Position numbers and translations under genes: made by a program. Positions 6,822-15,224 of a DNA stretch of 43,731 nucleotides are shown in pieces. Source of the stretch: an uncultured Porphyromonadaceae bacterium (lineage in GTDB: Bacteria; Bacteroidota; Bacteroidia; Bacteroidales; Muribaculaceae); NCBI GenBank assembly GCA_947177035.1, contig CAMWSS010000021.1, positions 1-43,731 of the forward strand, read 5' to 3'. Every line of letters starts with the position of its first letter. Position 1 is the stretch's first letter. Under the pieces are notes generated by a model. The model made no database searches. It saw nothing but the letters and a program-made list of their open reading frames with translations, and was not told where the DNA came from.

Positions 6822-8756
6822 ATGAGAGCCATCGACAAAGCTGTGTCGTGGTACTTTTCACGGCAAGCACTCCCTTACTGGATAATTCTGACCATCGACT
6901 GCCTTGAAATCCTCATTTCAGGCATCATAGTCTACACCCTCACCCACGGCATCGAAGTAGCAATATCGGTATTCCCGGCACTGCTCGGCACAATGCTCGT
7001 ATACCTGATACCCTACATCATCAGCTTCCGCATATTCCGGCCCTACATCGGAGTCATGCGATTCGCATCATTCGCCGACCTGCGCCGACTCGGATCGGCC
7101 GTCCTCACGGGCTTCATACTCATAGCCCTCCTCCGCGTCATATTCAACCTCGACGCCATCCTGCTCCCCGTAAGAGACTCCACACTGCTGTTCACCTCAC
7201 TCTCCTCAATCCTTCTGATGTGGGGCACACGCATCGTCGTCAAATCGATCTACGACAGCATCATCAACTCCTCCCGCCATATCCGCGTATTCATCTACGG
7301 CGTCCGCGACGGCGGAGTCGCCATCGCCAAATCCATCAACGCCCAGCCCCAGTCGCCATACGTGATCTCAGGATTCGCATGCGACGAAGCCGACATGATC
7401 GGAAAACGACTCATGGGCCACAACATCTATCCCGGCGGCACATCCATCGTCAGCATAATGCGCAAAAAACACGCCTCCACCCTGCTCGTCTCGCCTCTAC
7501 TGAGCGACAGCGTGCGCAACAACCGGGAAATGGTCGACGAACTCATCGCGGCTGGCATCAAAATAATGATGCTTCCCGCCGCCAAAGAATGGGACGGAAA
7601 ATCAGAACTCAACTACACCCAGCTCCGGTCTGTCAACGTCGAAGAACTCCTCCCGCGCGACAAAATCGAAATTGACATGGACGCAGTCGGAAACCTGCTC
7701 CGCGGAAAACGCATTCTGATCACCGGAGCGGCCGGATCAATCGGCTCGGAAATGGTGAGACAGATCGCTCCATTCAAACCCGAAAAACTCATACTCGTCG
7801 ACCAGGCCGAGACTCCGCTCCACGACATCAGACTGATGATGATACGCCAATGGCCCGAAATCGACGCACTCACCATAGTCGCCGACATCGCCAACCAGAA
7901 ACGCATGGAAGAGATCTTCAGAAGCCATAAGCCTGAATACGTCTTCCACGCCGCCGCCTACAAACACGTCCCGATGATGGAAGACAACCCTTCCGAATCA
8001 ATCGAAAACAACGTCAACGGCACCCGCATCATCGCCGACCTCGCCGTGAAATACGGCACCGTCAAATTCGTAATGGTCTCCACCGACAAAGCCGTAAACC
8101 CGACAAACGTCATGGGCTGCTCGAAACGCATATGCGAAATATACGTCCAGGCACTCGACAAAGCAATCAAAGACGGACTGGTCGAAGGCAAAACCCAATT
8201 CGTCACAACCCGCTTCGGCAACGTGCTCGGATCCAACGGATCGGTGATCCCGCTCTTTGAAAGCCAGATCAAAGCCGGAGGACCGGTCACCGTGACCCAC
8301 CCCGACATCATACGCTTCTTCATGCTCATCCCCGAAGCATGCAAACTCGTGCTCGAAGCAGGCACCATGGGAACCGGAGGCGAAATCTTCGTGTTCGACA
8401 TGGGCAAACCGGTCAAAATCGCCGACCTCGCCCGACGAATGATCAAAATGAGCGGAGCTAAAGACATCGAGATCAAATACACCGGACTCCGCGACGGCGA
8501 AAAACTCTATGAAGAAGTGCTCAACGACAAAGAAATCACAATGCCGACCTTCCACAAAAAAATCAAAATCGCCAAGGTCCGCGAATACGATTTCAACGAA
8601 GTCAACACATCAATCTGCGAAATCATAAAACTCGCTACCACAGCCGACGACATGACAACTGTGGCCGCGATGAAAGCGCTTGTCCCCGAATTCCGATCGC
8701 AACACTCGAAATACGAGGCACTTGACCACAAAGCAGACACAACCGACAAAAAATAA
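6822..8756 (+). CDS. CapD/PglF/WbpM-type nucleotide-sugar 4,6-dehydratase, membrane-anchored
   Basis: The 644-residue protein has about four N-terminal membrane segments (roughly residues 15-130), then a CoA-binding-like Rossmann region and a C-terminal extended-SDR domain. The NAD-binding motif 'ILITGAAGSIGSEMV' is at about 297-311, and the catalytic region 'VSTDKAVNPTNVMGCSKR' has the M-x3-K variant typical of this subfamily in place of Y-x3-K. The family makes UDP-4-keto-6-deoxy-HexNAc precursors for capsule, O-antigen or glycoprotein sugars. It follows the Wza/Wzc pair by 162 nt, which fits the same surface-polysaccharide pathway. The exact product sugar cannot be read from sequence. Confidence 0.92.
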   Translation: MRAIDKAVSWYFSRQALPYWIILTIDCLEILISGIIVYTLTHGIEVAISVFPALLGTMLVYLIPYIISFRIFRPYIGVMRFASFADLRRLGSAVLTGFILIALLRVIFNLDAILLPVRDSTLLFTSLSSILLMWGTRIVVKSIYDSIINSSRHIRVFIYGVRDGGVAIAKSINAQPQSPYVISGFACDEADMIGKRLMGHNIYPGGTSIVSIMRKKHASTLLVSPLLSDSVRNNREMVDELIAAGIKIMMLPAAKEWDGKSELNYTQLRSVNVEELLPRDKIEIDMDAVGNLLRGKRILITGAAGSIGSEMVRQIAPFKPEKLILVDQAETPLHDIRLMMIRQWPEIDALTIVADIANQKRMEEIFRSHKPEYVFHAAAYKHVPMMEDNPSESIENNVNGTRIIADLAVKYGTVKFVMVSTDKAVNPTNVMGCSKRICEIYVQALDKAIKDGLVEGKTQFVTTRFGNVLGSNGSVIPLFESQIKAGGPVTVTHPDIIRFFMLIPEACKLVLEAGTMGTGGEIFVFDMGKPVKIADLARRMIKMSGAKDIEIKYTGLRDGEKLYEEVLNDKEITMPTFHKKIKIAKVREYDFNEVNTSICEIIKLATTADDMTTVAAMKALVPEFRSQHSKYEALDHKADTTDKK

Positions 8757-8778
8757 TCGCAAAAAAAACCTCAAAAAA

Positions 8779-8810
8779 TTTGCACAACTCAAAAATAGTT
8801 CATACCTTTG
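8779..8810 (+). promoter_or_regulatory. Promoter for tRNA-Gln
   Basis: TTTG at 8779-8782, 20 nt spacer, TACCTTTG at 8803-8810: an exact consensus match, 26 nt before the mature tRNA 5' end. Confidence 0.85.
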
Positions 8811-8836
8811 CACCTGTCAAAACGACAATACCACCT

Positions 8837-8907
8837 TGCCTTGTGGTGTAATGGTAGCACGTCGGATTCTGGTTCCGCCTGTGAGGGTTCGAATCCTTCC
8901 AAGGCAA
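8837..8907 (+). tRNA. tRNA-Gln, anticodon CTG
   Basis: A 71-nt cloverleaf can be drawn: acceptor stem TGCCTTG/CAAGGCA, a 3-bp D stem GTG/CAC, an anticodon loop TTCTGGT with anticodon CTG (reads CAG, Gln), and a T arm GAGGG/CCTTC around TTCGAAT. The discriminator is A and no CCA is encoded. The outermost pair of the anticodon stem (27-43) appears to be T-C, a mismatch. It has its own promoter and a strong terminator, so it is a monocistronic tRNA gene. Confidence 0.93.
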
Positions 8908-8910
8908 CAC

Positions 8911-8953
8911 AAAGAAAGAGCTAAGTCACGCAGACTTAGCTCTTTCTTTATTT
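8911..8953 (+). terminator. Intrinsic terminator of tRNA-Gln
   Basis: A perfect 17-bp stem (arms 8911-8927 and 8933-8949) with a 5-nt loop is followed by ATTTTT. It starts 4 nt after the tRNA, so the primary transcript needs only short 3' trimming. Confidence 0.93.
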
Positions 8954-9019
8954 TTCACCCCGCCGCAAAATGTTAAACAAGCATTCCGCAGAGGCGTAAA
9001 ACGCTAATTCTTTAATGAT

Positions 9020-9061
9020 AATAACAGCTATCAAGCCTTGTTCGGTCTGGTAGCTGTTATT
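9020..9061 (-). terminator. Hairpin, probable terminator of the LA_2272-type gene
   Basis: Arms 9020-9032 and 9049-9061 (AATAACAGCTATC / GGTAGCTGTTATT) pair over 13 bp with one G-T, with a 16-nt loop. It lies 33 nt past the stop codon of the minus-strand gene that ends at 9095. The T-tract is weak. Confidence 0.55.
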
Positions 9062-9094
9062 ATATTGGGAAAGAATGAAACTGTGTCTAAAATT

Positions 9095-10129
9095 CTAAAA
9101 AATGTATTGTACTCCGATTTCATAACCTATGTACAAATGCTGTTCGCTTTTTTCATTTGTTTTAGACCAAAGGGTGTGCTTGGGTGTTATCGAAGCATTT
9201 AAATCGGAGTATAGATAGTTAATGCTTGCGCCTCCAAAGAGATTAAAGTGATTCCACAACTTAAATGAAGGAGCGAGAAGATAGCCTAAATTGTATGTCG
9301 ATGGATCCGTTTCAGTCGTAATCACAGATGTATGACCTTTGAATTCATTGTCTATCCGAAACCATTTTGTTGCCGGAATATGTATGCCATAACCACATTC
9401 CACGACACCCTTGTTATCCTTCATGTTATGATTAAAACCTACACCAAGAATACCATAGGTGTATTTGCCTCCTGATCTGAATGACAACATTGTATTACCC
9501 AGCAGGTCATATGTGAGAGCCAAACCAAACTCACCCTTCTTGATTATATTTACAAAACCGATTGGAAATTCACTTTCTTCAGCGATATTAAGGATGCCTG
9601 CAAACTGTACTCCTTTGACTTTTTGGGCTTTGTTCATTATCCCGGCGAATTGTAAGCCACTGACGTCTCCGGCAATATTTGCAATTCCGGCAAACTGTAT
9701 TCCATCGAATTCCCCTTTGGTATAGTTCCCGATGCCACTAAACATCATGCCCTTTGAACCGGAGCCGGAAATACCCAAAATGCCGGACAATTGAAAACCG
9801 CGATAGGATGAGGCAGTAATATTGGATATTCCGGCTATGGCACAACCGGTGCCGACTCCTCCGATATAGTTGGTAATTCCGGAAATCTGCATTCCTGTCG
9901 CATTATTCATTACAATATTGCCCAATCCGGCTAAACTAAAGTATTTCTCGTTCTTAGATACACCAGCCAACAGATTTATTGACACGCCATTGGTATATTC
10001 TTTTGCTGACAGGCCATTGGTTCCCAATGGATAAACAAAACTTATCTGAAACGGGCGATATGGTTGGTCCTGTGCCGCAATTTGTAATACGGTCAGGAGA
10101 AGAGTCAATAACAAAGTTCTGATTCTCAT
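9095..10129 (-). CDS. LA_2272-type surface repeat protein with signal peptide
   Basis: The protein has 344 residues from the start at 10129 (MRIRTLLLTLLLTVLQIAAQ, a clear signal peptide). A further in-frame ATG at 10165 would add 12 polar residues and spoil the signal, so I rejected it. The middle (about residues 80-200) is a tandem run of ~20-residue units with the core FxGIxN ('FSGIGNY', 'FAGIANI', 'FAGIMNK', 'FAGILNI', 'GFVNI'). The C-terminal part looks like outer-membrane beta strands and ends in aromatic F ('GVQYIF'). The repeats match what is annotated as LA_2272 surface repeat in Bacteroides and Leptospira; the function is unknown. The gene is much more AT-rich than its neighbours and sits next to a tRNA, suggesting acquisition. 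Confidence 0.75.
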   Translation of the reverse strand: MRIRTLLLTLLLTVLQIAAQDQPYRPFQISFVYPLGTNGLSAKEYTNGVSINLLAGVSKNEKYFSLAGLGNIVMNNATGMQISGITNYIGGVGTGCAIAGISNITASSYRGFQLSGILGISGSGSKGMMFSGIGNYTKGEFDGIQFAGIANIAGDVSGLQFAGIMNKAQKVKGVQFAGILNIAEESEFPIGFVNIIKKGEFGLALTYDLLGNTMLSFRSGGKYTYGILGVGFNHNMKDNKGVVECGYGIHIPATKWFRIDNEFKGHTSVITTETDPSTYNLGYLLAPSFKLWNHFNLFGGASINYLYSDLNASITPKHTLWSKTNEKSEQHLYIGYEIGVQYIF

Positions 10130-10211
10130 AAGTAGTTTATAACGTTTAGCATGCGATTGGCTCAACGCTGCATTATAGATAAAGAAACGTGAGCCAACTA
10201 TGCCACGTCTT

Positions 10212-10328
10212 AACTTGAAGGTCGTAGGAAACCATTAGGACAGATGTAACAATAGTGACCCACGCATATGCGAGGGAATCACTATGCTAATCCTTGTCCT
10301 ATTTGAAAATTTCCTACGTTTTCAAGTT
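10212..10328. repeat. 117-bp imperfect palindrome
   Basis: Nested complementary blocks face each other around a perfect centre CGCATATGCG (10263-10272): AACTTGAA 10212-10219 with TTCAAGTT 10321-10328; CGTAGGAAA 10223-10231 with TTTCCTACG 10310-10318; AGGACA 10237-10242 with TGTCCT 10295-10300; ATAGTG 10252-10257 with CACTAT 10280-10285. Internal loops are nearly symmetric. It lies in the 366-nt gene-free stretch 10130-10495, upstream of the LA_2272-type gene. It could be a folded RNA, a MITE-like remnant or an inversion site. A shorter repeat, TTGGCTCA 10157-10164 with TGAGCCAA 10190-10197, lies beside it. Confidence 0.75.
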
Positions 10329-10458
10329 ACAAGATTTGCATAACGCTTCTTATTTTACCAAAATGTCGTGGACAGCCCGAAGACTATCCGACTGCAAAAT
10401 TAACTATTTTTGCCCGGAAATGCAAATTATAGGCTGCCCCGTCTTTAAGTGCTTGAAA

Positions 10459-10490
10459 TTTGCAACGGTAAAATAATTGTCATAACTTTG
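10459..10490 (+). promoter_or_regulatory. Promoter for the GNAT gene, leaderless
   Basis: TTTG at 10459-10462, 20 nt spacer, TAACTTTG at 10483-10490: a perfect consensus. The ATG at 10496 is only 5 nt beyond the -7 box, so the transcript should begin at or next to the start codon. Confidence 0.85.
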
Positions 10491-10495
10491 CCATC

Positions 10496-11035
10496 ATGAC
10501 AACAACCACCTTACATACCAAACGGACAACGCTTCGTCCTTGGCGCATATCTGACGCCGAAAGCCTTTATGAATATGCTTCCGACCCACGCATAGGGCCG
10601 GCGGCCGGATGGCCGCCTCACAGCAGCGTCGACGAAAGCCGACAGATCATACGCGACATATTCATGCAGGACGGCGTATTTGCCGTCACTCTGAAGGATG
10701 CCGGCGACGACAAGGCTATCGGATGCATCGGACTGATCCGGGGTGCGAAAAGCAACTTCCCGATCGGCGAGGACGAAGGCGAGATCTCATATTGGATCGG
10801 AGTCCCGTTCTGGGGACAGGGCCTGATTCCGGAAGCGATGACAGAAGTGATCAGATATGGATTCGAGGATCTCGGTCTTTCGACTCTCTGGTGCGGATAT
10901 TTCGACGGCAACGAAAAATCACGCAAAGCACAGGAAAAATGCGGATTCCGGCACCATCACACAAATCCGGCCACATACTTCCCGATGACCGATGACGTCC
11001 GCGTCGAACACGTCTCCATACTCCGCCGCCAATGA
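10496..11035 (+). CDS. GNAT-family N-acetyltransferase (RimJ/RimL-type)
   Basis: The 179-residue protein begins 'TTTTLHTKRTTLRPWRISDAE', the opening shared by RimJ/RimL-type acetyltransferases (T-x-R-L/T-x-LRP-W-xxxDA). The central acetyl-CoA region 'IGCIGLIRG' to 'ISYWIGVPFWGQGLIPEAM' includes a Q-G-L variant of the pyrophosphate-binding loop, and the C-terminal block 'GNEKSRKAQEKCGFRHH' is typical of the family. These enzymes acetylate ribosomal-protein N-termini, amino acids or antibiotics; the substrate is not predictable here. It is a single gene on its own promoter, at the edge where GC content returns to the local norm. Confidence 0.88.
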   Translation: MTTTTLHTKRTTLRPWRISDAESLYEYASDPRIGPAAGWPPHSSVDESRQIIRDIFMQDGVFAVTLKDAGDDKAIGCIGLIRGAKSNFPIGEDEGEISYWIGVPFWGQGLIPEAMTEVIRYGFEDLGLSTLWCGYFDGNEKSRKAQEKCGFRHHHTNPATYFPMTDDVRVEHVSILRRQ

Positions 11036-11162
11036 CCAGTCGGCCTGCCCTCGCGGGAATGCGGGCGGCTCGAAATCAACCAGATTGAATCTCACGTTGT
11101 CAAACATCGGATCAGCGTCGTCATACCTATATTGCAGACATAAAACAAACTGACCCACAAAA

Positions 11163-11199
11163 AAATTCCCCGAAGGCCACGGAGGCGTTCGGGGAATTT
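11163..11199. terminator. Bidirectional terminator between the GNAT and S9 peptidase genes
   Basis: AAATTCCCCGAA (11163-11174) and TTCGGGGAATTT (11188-11199) form a perfect 12-bp stem with a 13-nt loop. A-rich flank on the left acts as a T-run for the minus-strand peptidase gene ending at 11207. The upstream part of 11036-11162 holds no credible gene. Confidence 0.8.
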
Positions 11200-11206
11200 C
11201 ATTGTC

Positions 11207-13753
11207 TTACAGATTTCGTTGCGGATAGAGATCATCCCACCACGACGAATCATCCTGCAGCCATTTGGCAAACCAGGCCATGATGGAATTCTGCCAGAGG
11301 ATACGCTTGGAATAGTCTGAGATGAAGTGATTCTCGCCGTCAACACTGATAAACTCAACCGGCTTGCCCAGAATCTTCAGCGCATTGAAAATCTGGATGC
11401 TCTCGCCGATGGGCACGTTGGTGTCAACCGTGCCGTGGAGCAGCAGCAACGGAGTGTTGATCTTGTCGGCCTGGAAGAGAGAACCCTGCTTGAAGAGATC
11501 GGGATCGCTCCAGGGATAGGAATCGGCGGCGGCAACAGAATTGTAGCTGTAGCCCCAATAGCCCTCGCCCCAATATGAAGTGACGCTGGAGATGCCGGCG
11601 TGCGACACCGCTGCGGCAAAAATGTCGGTCTGCGTCTGAAGATACTGTGTCATGAAGCCGCCATAGCTTGCGCCCAGACATCCGACTTTCGATGCGTCGA
11701 CAAACGGGTGAGCCTCGGTGAACTTCTTGACGCCCTCGATTATATCGTCGGCCGTCTGGCGGCCCCATGCGTTGACGTGGCGAGCCGAGAATTCCTGTCC
11801 GTATCCGGTAGTGCCCGACGGATTGACCACATAGACCACATAGTCGCGCGACGCAAACAGCTGCGGAGTATAAGGCTGAGTGATCGAGCGCTGTGTGGGC
11901 GACGTTCCGCCATAATAATACACAATCAGCGGATACTTCTTCTCAGGGTTGAAATCCGGCGGATAGCAGATCACGCCGTCAATCTCTGTTCCGTCAGCCG
12001 CGGTAAACGTCCACGGATCAACCTTTCCAAGCTCGATTTCAGCGATTCGCTCGGCCGACGGATCGGCCAGCAGAGTCGAAGTCTTGCGCTTGACGTCATA
12101 GAGGTAGGCCCGGCCCATATACTCATATCCCTGACCGGAATATGCCAGACGGGCTGCCGAGCGGTCGCCCATGCTCATCGAAGCGTTGTCCACCTCAACC
12201 GGCAGCTGCTCAATCTTGCCCGACGCGGGATCCAGGGCATAGATCCGGTTATAGAATCCGTCCTCGCCGACAAAATATACGCGGCCGTCGGCTGCATTCC
12301 AGCAGTTCACGCTCTTGACCGACGGATTGAAGTCGCGAGTCAGCGGAGTGACATTGCGTGAATCAAGATCCATCACATACAGCTGCACGTCAAAGTCGTT
12401 GGCGATGGGATGACCGCCGTCATTCTTGCCGATGGCGCCGAAGGCCGACGGAGAACCGCTGAAGAGCACCCGCTTGCCGTCAGGCGAATAGATGGCCGAA
12501 TTGACAAACGAAGGCTGCGGAGCCACGATCGTGTCGGCCGTCATAGTTGCCAGATCGAGCTGATAGATGCACTGGCGATAGAACGGGCGGGTGGTCGGAT
12601 CGTCCCACGAAGTCGTGATGAGCAGACTCCGGCCGTCGGGGCTGATGTCGTTGAGCGACGTGGTGTGATTGCCATACGTCAGACGCTCGCTCAACCCTGT
12701 GGCCAGATCATACTTGATCAGAAACCAGCGCTGGCGGTTGCCCGGCTGACGGTCGTCGGGAGTGACATAACGGCGCAGCGGACCCTGCTCCTGCACTCCG
12801 GCCTCATAATGATGATAGACAAAATATTTCTCATCCGGGCTCCAGATGATATTGTCGGTCGGCATGGACGTGGCTGCCACGGTTTCGGCCCCGGTGGCCG
12901 GATCAACCAGAATCAGGTCATGACCCTCGGAAGCAGTGACGGTATAATACAGCTGCTTGCCCGACGGCATCCATTTGACAGAACCGTTCAGATTCTCGTT
13001 CACCACCTTGCCGCTCTTCAGGTCGGTCAGTGTCGACCAGACGCGATAGCGGTTCAGCCCGTAATAATTATAATATTTAATAATGAGCCAACGGCCGTCA
13101 GGACTCATGGCCAGGCCGCTCACGCGGTTGCCGAACTCAGAGTCATCGAGCGTGAAACGGCGTTTGATGTCGGGACCGGACACGACTTCCACCGAATCAT
13201 AGGCCGCATCGGGCACGAACTCCACCTTCACTCCCGGAGCGGCCACCGAATCCGAAGCATAGGCCAGCAGCTTCACGGCGAGAGTCACGTCATGTTCAGG
13301 CTCGAGACGGAGCTGGGCGGTGGCGGTTGACTCGGCGCTCACGCTATCGCGCTGCACCGACTCCTTGGTTATGATATCGGCACCGTCCAGAGCCACCTTG
13401 AACGGCAGCTGCGACGTCACTTTCAGAGTGCCTTTGGCAAACCGGGCAGCGCGCAGCCGGCTCTGGAGCATCTGCAAAGTGCCGTCGGCTGCCGGTGAGG
13501 CAAGAGCCACGACGCCGGCGGTATCGGCAGTCAGCAGCACTCCATCGGCCATCTTTCCGCGCAGAGCGGCACCAAGCGGAGCGGTTTGTTTATAAGCCTG
13601 ACCGTCAGGCGAAATCGAATCGTTCATGAACGGAGCACGAACAACGACCGGCTCCGTCGAGCGCCATTGAGTGGCGACGTGTGGGCCGGCCGACGCCGAC
13701 ACGGCCGCCAGTGCCAGTGCCAGTGCCGGAATCAGAAGCATTGATTTGGTCAT
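11207..13753 (-). CDS. S9-family prolyl oligopeptidase-like serine peptidase, secreted
   Basis: The protein has 848 residues from ATG 13753 (MTKSMLLIPALALALAAVSA, a signal peptide); the alternative start at 13783 overlaps the promoter box. An N-terminal beta-propeller (blades such as 'MSPDGRWLIIKYYN', 'WSPDEKYFVYHHYE', 'YSPDGKRVLFSG') is followed by an alpha/beta-hydrolase domain. The catalytic triad is visible: Ser in 'GASYGG' (about residue 695), Asp in 'LLHGTVDTNVP' (about 777) and His in 'GENHF' (about 809). The family includes DPP-IV and acylaminoacyl peptidases, which remove di- or tripeptides from oligopeptides in the periplasm. It is monocistronic, running away from the metallo-hydrolase gene. 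Confidence 0.93.
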   Translation of the reverse strand: MTKSMLLIPALALALAAVSASAGPHVATQWRSTEPVVVRAPFMNDSISPDGQAYKQTAPLGAALRGKMADGVLLTADTAGVVALASPAADGTLQMLQSRLRAARFAKGTLKVTSQLPFKVALDGADIITKESVQRDSVSAESTATAQLRLEPEHDVTLAVKLLAYASDSVAAPGVKVEFVPDAAYDSVEVVSGPDIKRRFTLDDSEFGNRVSGLAMSPDGRWLIIKYYNYYGLNRYRVWSTLTDLKSGKVVNENLNGSVKWMPSGKQLYYTVTASEGHDLILVDPATGAETVAATSMPTDNIIWSPDEKYFVYHHYEAGVQEQGPLRRYVTPDDRQPGNRQRWFLIKYDLATGLSERLTYGNHTTSLNDISPDGRSLLITTSWDDPTTRPFYRQCIYQLDLATMTADTIVAPQPSFVNSAIYSPDGKRVLFSGSPSAFGAIGKNDGGHPIANDFDVQLYVMDLDSRNVTPLTRDFNPSVKSVNCWNAADGRVYFVGEDGFYNRIYALDPASGKIEQLPVEVDNASMSMGDRSAARLAYSGQGYEYMGRAYLYDVKRKTSTLLADPSAERIAEIELGKVDPWTFTAADGTEIDGVICYPPDFNPEKKYPLIVYYYGGTSPTQRSITQPYTPQLFASRDYVVYVVNPSGTTGYGQEFSARHVNAWGRQTADDIIEGVKKFTEAHPFVDASKVGCLGASYGGFMTQYLQTQTDIFAAAVSHAGISSVTSYWGEGYWGYSYNSVAAADSYPWSDPDLFKQGSLFQADKINTPLLLLHGTVDTNVPIGESIQIFNALKILGKPVEFISVDGENHFISDYSKRILWQNSIMAWFAKWLQDDSSWWDDLYPQRNL

Positions 13754-13782
13754 GGGTGTGATTATAAATTGGTTTTGAGCCA

Positions 13783-13790
13783 CAAAGTTA
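13783..13790 (-). promoter_or_regulatory. -7 box for the S9 peptidase gene
   Basis: TAACTTTG on the minus strand matches the consensus and leaves a leader of about 26 nt before the ATG at 13753. The -33 element is poor (GTTT at the expected spacing). Confidence 0.6.
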
Positions 13791-13887
13791 GCTTATTTTT
13801 CCCTCACGATAAACTTTTTTACAAATTCTAACGTTTCAATTACAGAAACAACTTCAACCTATCACTCTCAACTGTTTATCAAGATTT

Positions 13888-14676
13888 ATGAAACTACGAT
13901 TCCTCGGCACGGGCACCAGCACCGGAGTGCCTCAGATCATGTGCAGCTGTCCGACATGCCAGAGCCGCGACGAACGCGACAGACGCCTGCGCTGCTCGGC
14001 GATGGTGACATACAAAGACAAAAACATTCTGATAGACTGCGGACCGGACTTCCGCCAGCAGATGCTCGAAAGCGGATCGCCGTCGCTCGAAGCCCTGCTC
14101 ATCACCCACAGCCATTATGACCACGTGGGCGGAGTCGACGACCTGCGCCCATACTGCGCCATGGGCGACGGATTCCCGATATACTGCCGCGCCGACGTGG
14201 CCGGCGACCTGCGCGACCGGGTGCCCTACTGCTTCGCCGAAGTGCCATACCCCGGAGTGCCGGCGTTCAACATCACCGAAATCACCACCAAACCGTTCGT
14301 CGTGGCCGACCTCGAAGTCATCCCGCTCCCGGTCATGCACCACCGCCTGCCCATCGTCGGATTCAAAATGGACAACCTCGCCTACATAACCGACGCCAAA
14401 AAGATTCCCGACTCCACCCTCGAACTTATCCGCGGCATCGACACCCTCGTCATCAACGGCCTGAGAATCAAAGACCACATCTCCCACATGAACCTCCAGC
14501 AGGCCCTCGACGTGATCGCCGAAGTCAAGCCCAGGGTGGCCTACATAACCCACATCAGCCACGACATGGGCCCCTATGCCGAAGCATCGCTCCGGCTGCC
14601 CGACGGAGTCAGACTCGCCTACGACGGACTCGTAATCCACATCCCCGACCAATTCGACAGAAATGAAAACGATTGA
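13888..14676 (+). CDS. MBL-fold metallo-hydrolase, PhnP-like
   Basis: The 262-residue protein opens 'MKLRFLGTGTSTGVPQIMCS', with cysteines 'CSCPTC' near 19-24 as in PhnP-type phosphodiesterases. The metal motif 'THSHYDHVGG' is at about 72-81 (H-x-H-x-D-H). A further histidine 'VMHHRLP' near 152, the Asp of 'AYITDAKK' near 168 and a final His in 'THISHDMG' near 225 complete a two-metal site. PhnP hydrolyses cyclic ribose phosphate; other members cleave cyclic nucleotides or RNA ends, so the substrate is uncertain. The next gene starts within its last codons (14-nt overlap), so the two are cotranscribed. Confidence 0.92.
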   Translation: MKLRFLGTGTSTGVPQIMCSCPTCQSRDERDRRLRCSAMVTYKDKNILIDCGPDFRQQMLESGSPSLEALLITHSHYDHVGGVDDLRPYCAMGDGFPIYCRADVAGDLRDRVPYCFAEVPYPGVPAFNITEITTKPFVVADLEVIPLPVMHHRLPIVGFKMDNLAYITDAKKIPDSTLELIRGIDTLVINGLRIKDHISHMNLQQALDVIAEVKPRVAYITHISHDMGPYAEASLRLPDGVRLAYDGLVIHIPDQFDRNEND

Positions 14677-15142
14677 ACTCTCGCGGCTCGGAGCCTCACA
14701 CGCCCATGCCGTAGCCCTGCCGGGAGTGATCCTGGCGTTTGACCCCGCCGACGACCCCGACTTCCGCCTCTCGGCCATGATAAGCGCCCGGCCCGGAGTG
14801 CCGGTAGTGATCCTATGCACACGCTTCGACCAGAACGTGTTCTCACTGGCCGACAACACAAACCGCACCTATATATTCGCCGCCGCCGACATTCCGGCCG
14901 GCGACGTCCCCGCCGGCGACCCCGTCAGCTGGCTCGCTCCGGGCGACTTCATCCCGATGGTCCCCGGCGGAGTGAGCGTGACGGCAATCGGCTCCGGCTT
15001 TCTGGTCGAAAAACTCGGAAGCCACATCAAAGTGCTATTCTCGCCACGGGCCGACGACGCCGAAACCATCAAAAACAACGTCGACGTCGCCATCGTCCCG
15101 CCCGACGCCATCATCTCCGCCGGACTCCGCGCCGACTACTGA
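14663..15142 (+). CDS. MBL-like protein lacking metal ligands
   Basis: The 159-residue protein starts MKTIELSRLGASHAHAVALP. Its order of beta strands ('VILAFDPADDPD', 'PVVILCTRFDQNVFSL', 'RTYIFAAADIP', 'VSVTAIGSGFLVEKLGSHIKVLFSPR') resembles the UlaG-like MBL proteins of Bacteroides. Where those have a T-H-x-H-x-D-H-F metal motif, this one reads 'CTRFDQNVFS', with no His. The usual C-terminal metal ligands are also absent, and the protein is shorter than such enzymes (typically over 200). I infer a catalytically dead relative, perhaps a partner of the PhnP-like enzyme whose gene it overlaps by 14 nt. The relationship is a by-eye inference. Confidence 0.6.
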   Translation: MKTIELSRLGASHAHAVALPGVILAFDPADDPDFRLSAMISARPGVPVVILCTRFDQNVFSLADNTNRTYIFAAADIPAGDVPAGDPVSWLAPGDFIPMVPGGVSVTAIGSGFLVEKLGSHIKVLFSPRADDAETIKNNVDVAIVPPDAIISAGLRADY

Positions 15143-15159
15143 CCGCCTCTCAACCCACA

Positions 15160-15201
15160 GCCGCGGGCATGGCCTTTGTGGTCATGTCCGCGGCCTTTTT
15201 T
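15160..15201 (+). terminator. Strong intrinsic terminator
   Basis: Arms 15160-15174 and 15180-15194 pair over 15 bp (two G-T pairs) around a TTTGT loop, followed by C and six T. It closes the 13888-15142 gene pair. Confidence 0.93.
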
Positions 15202-15224
15202 GTAGTTAACATACGTTAAAAATC

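Noticed and set aside
10232-10309. Invertible promoter (phase switch) flanked by CGTAGGAAA/TTTCCTACG
   Set aside because: No TAnnTTTG box is found inside on either strand and no invertase is nearby; kept only as one possibility for the palindrome.
10294-10476. 60-codon open frame overlapping the palindrome
   Set aside because: Composition looks random, no promoter or relatives recognised, and it runs through the palindrome arm.
11600-13330. Long plus-strand frames opposite the S9 peptidase
   Set aside because: GC-rich antisense shadows; the minus-strand peptidase has a full catalytic triad.
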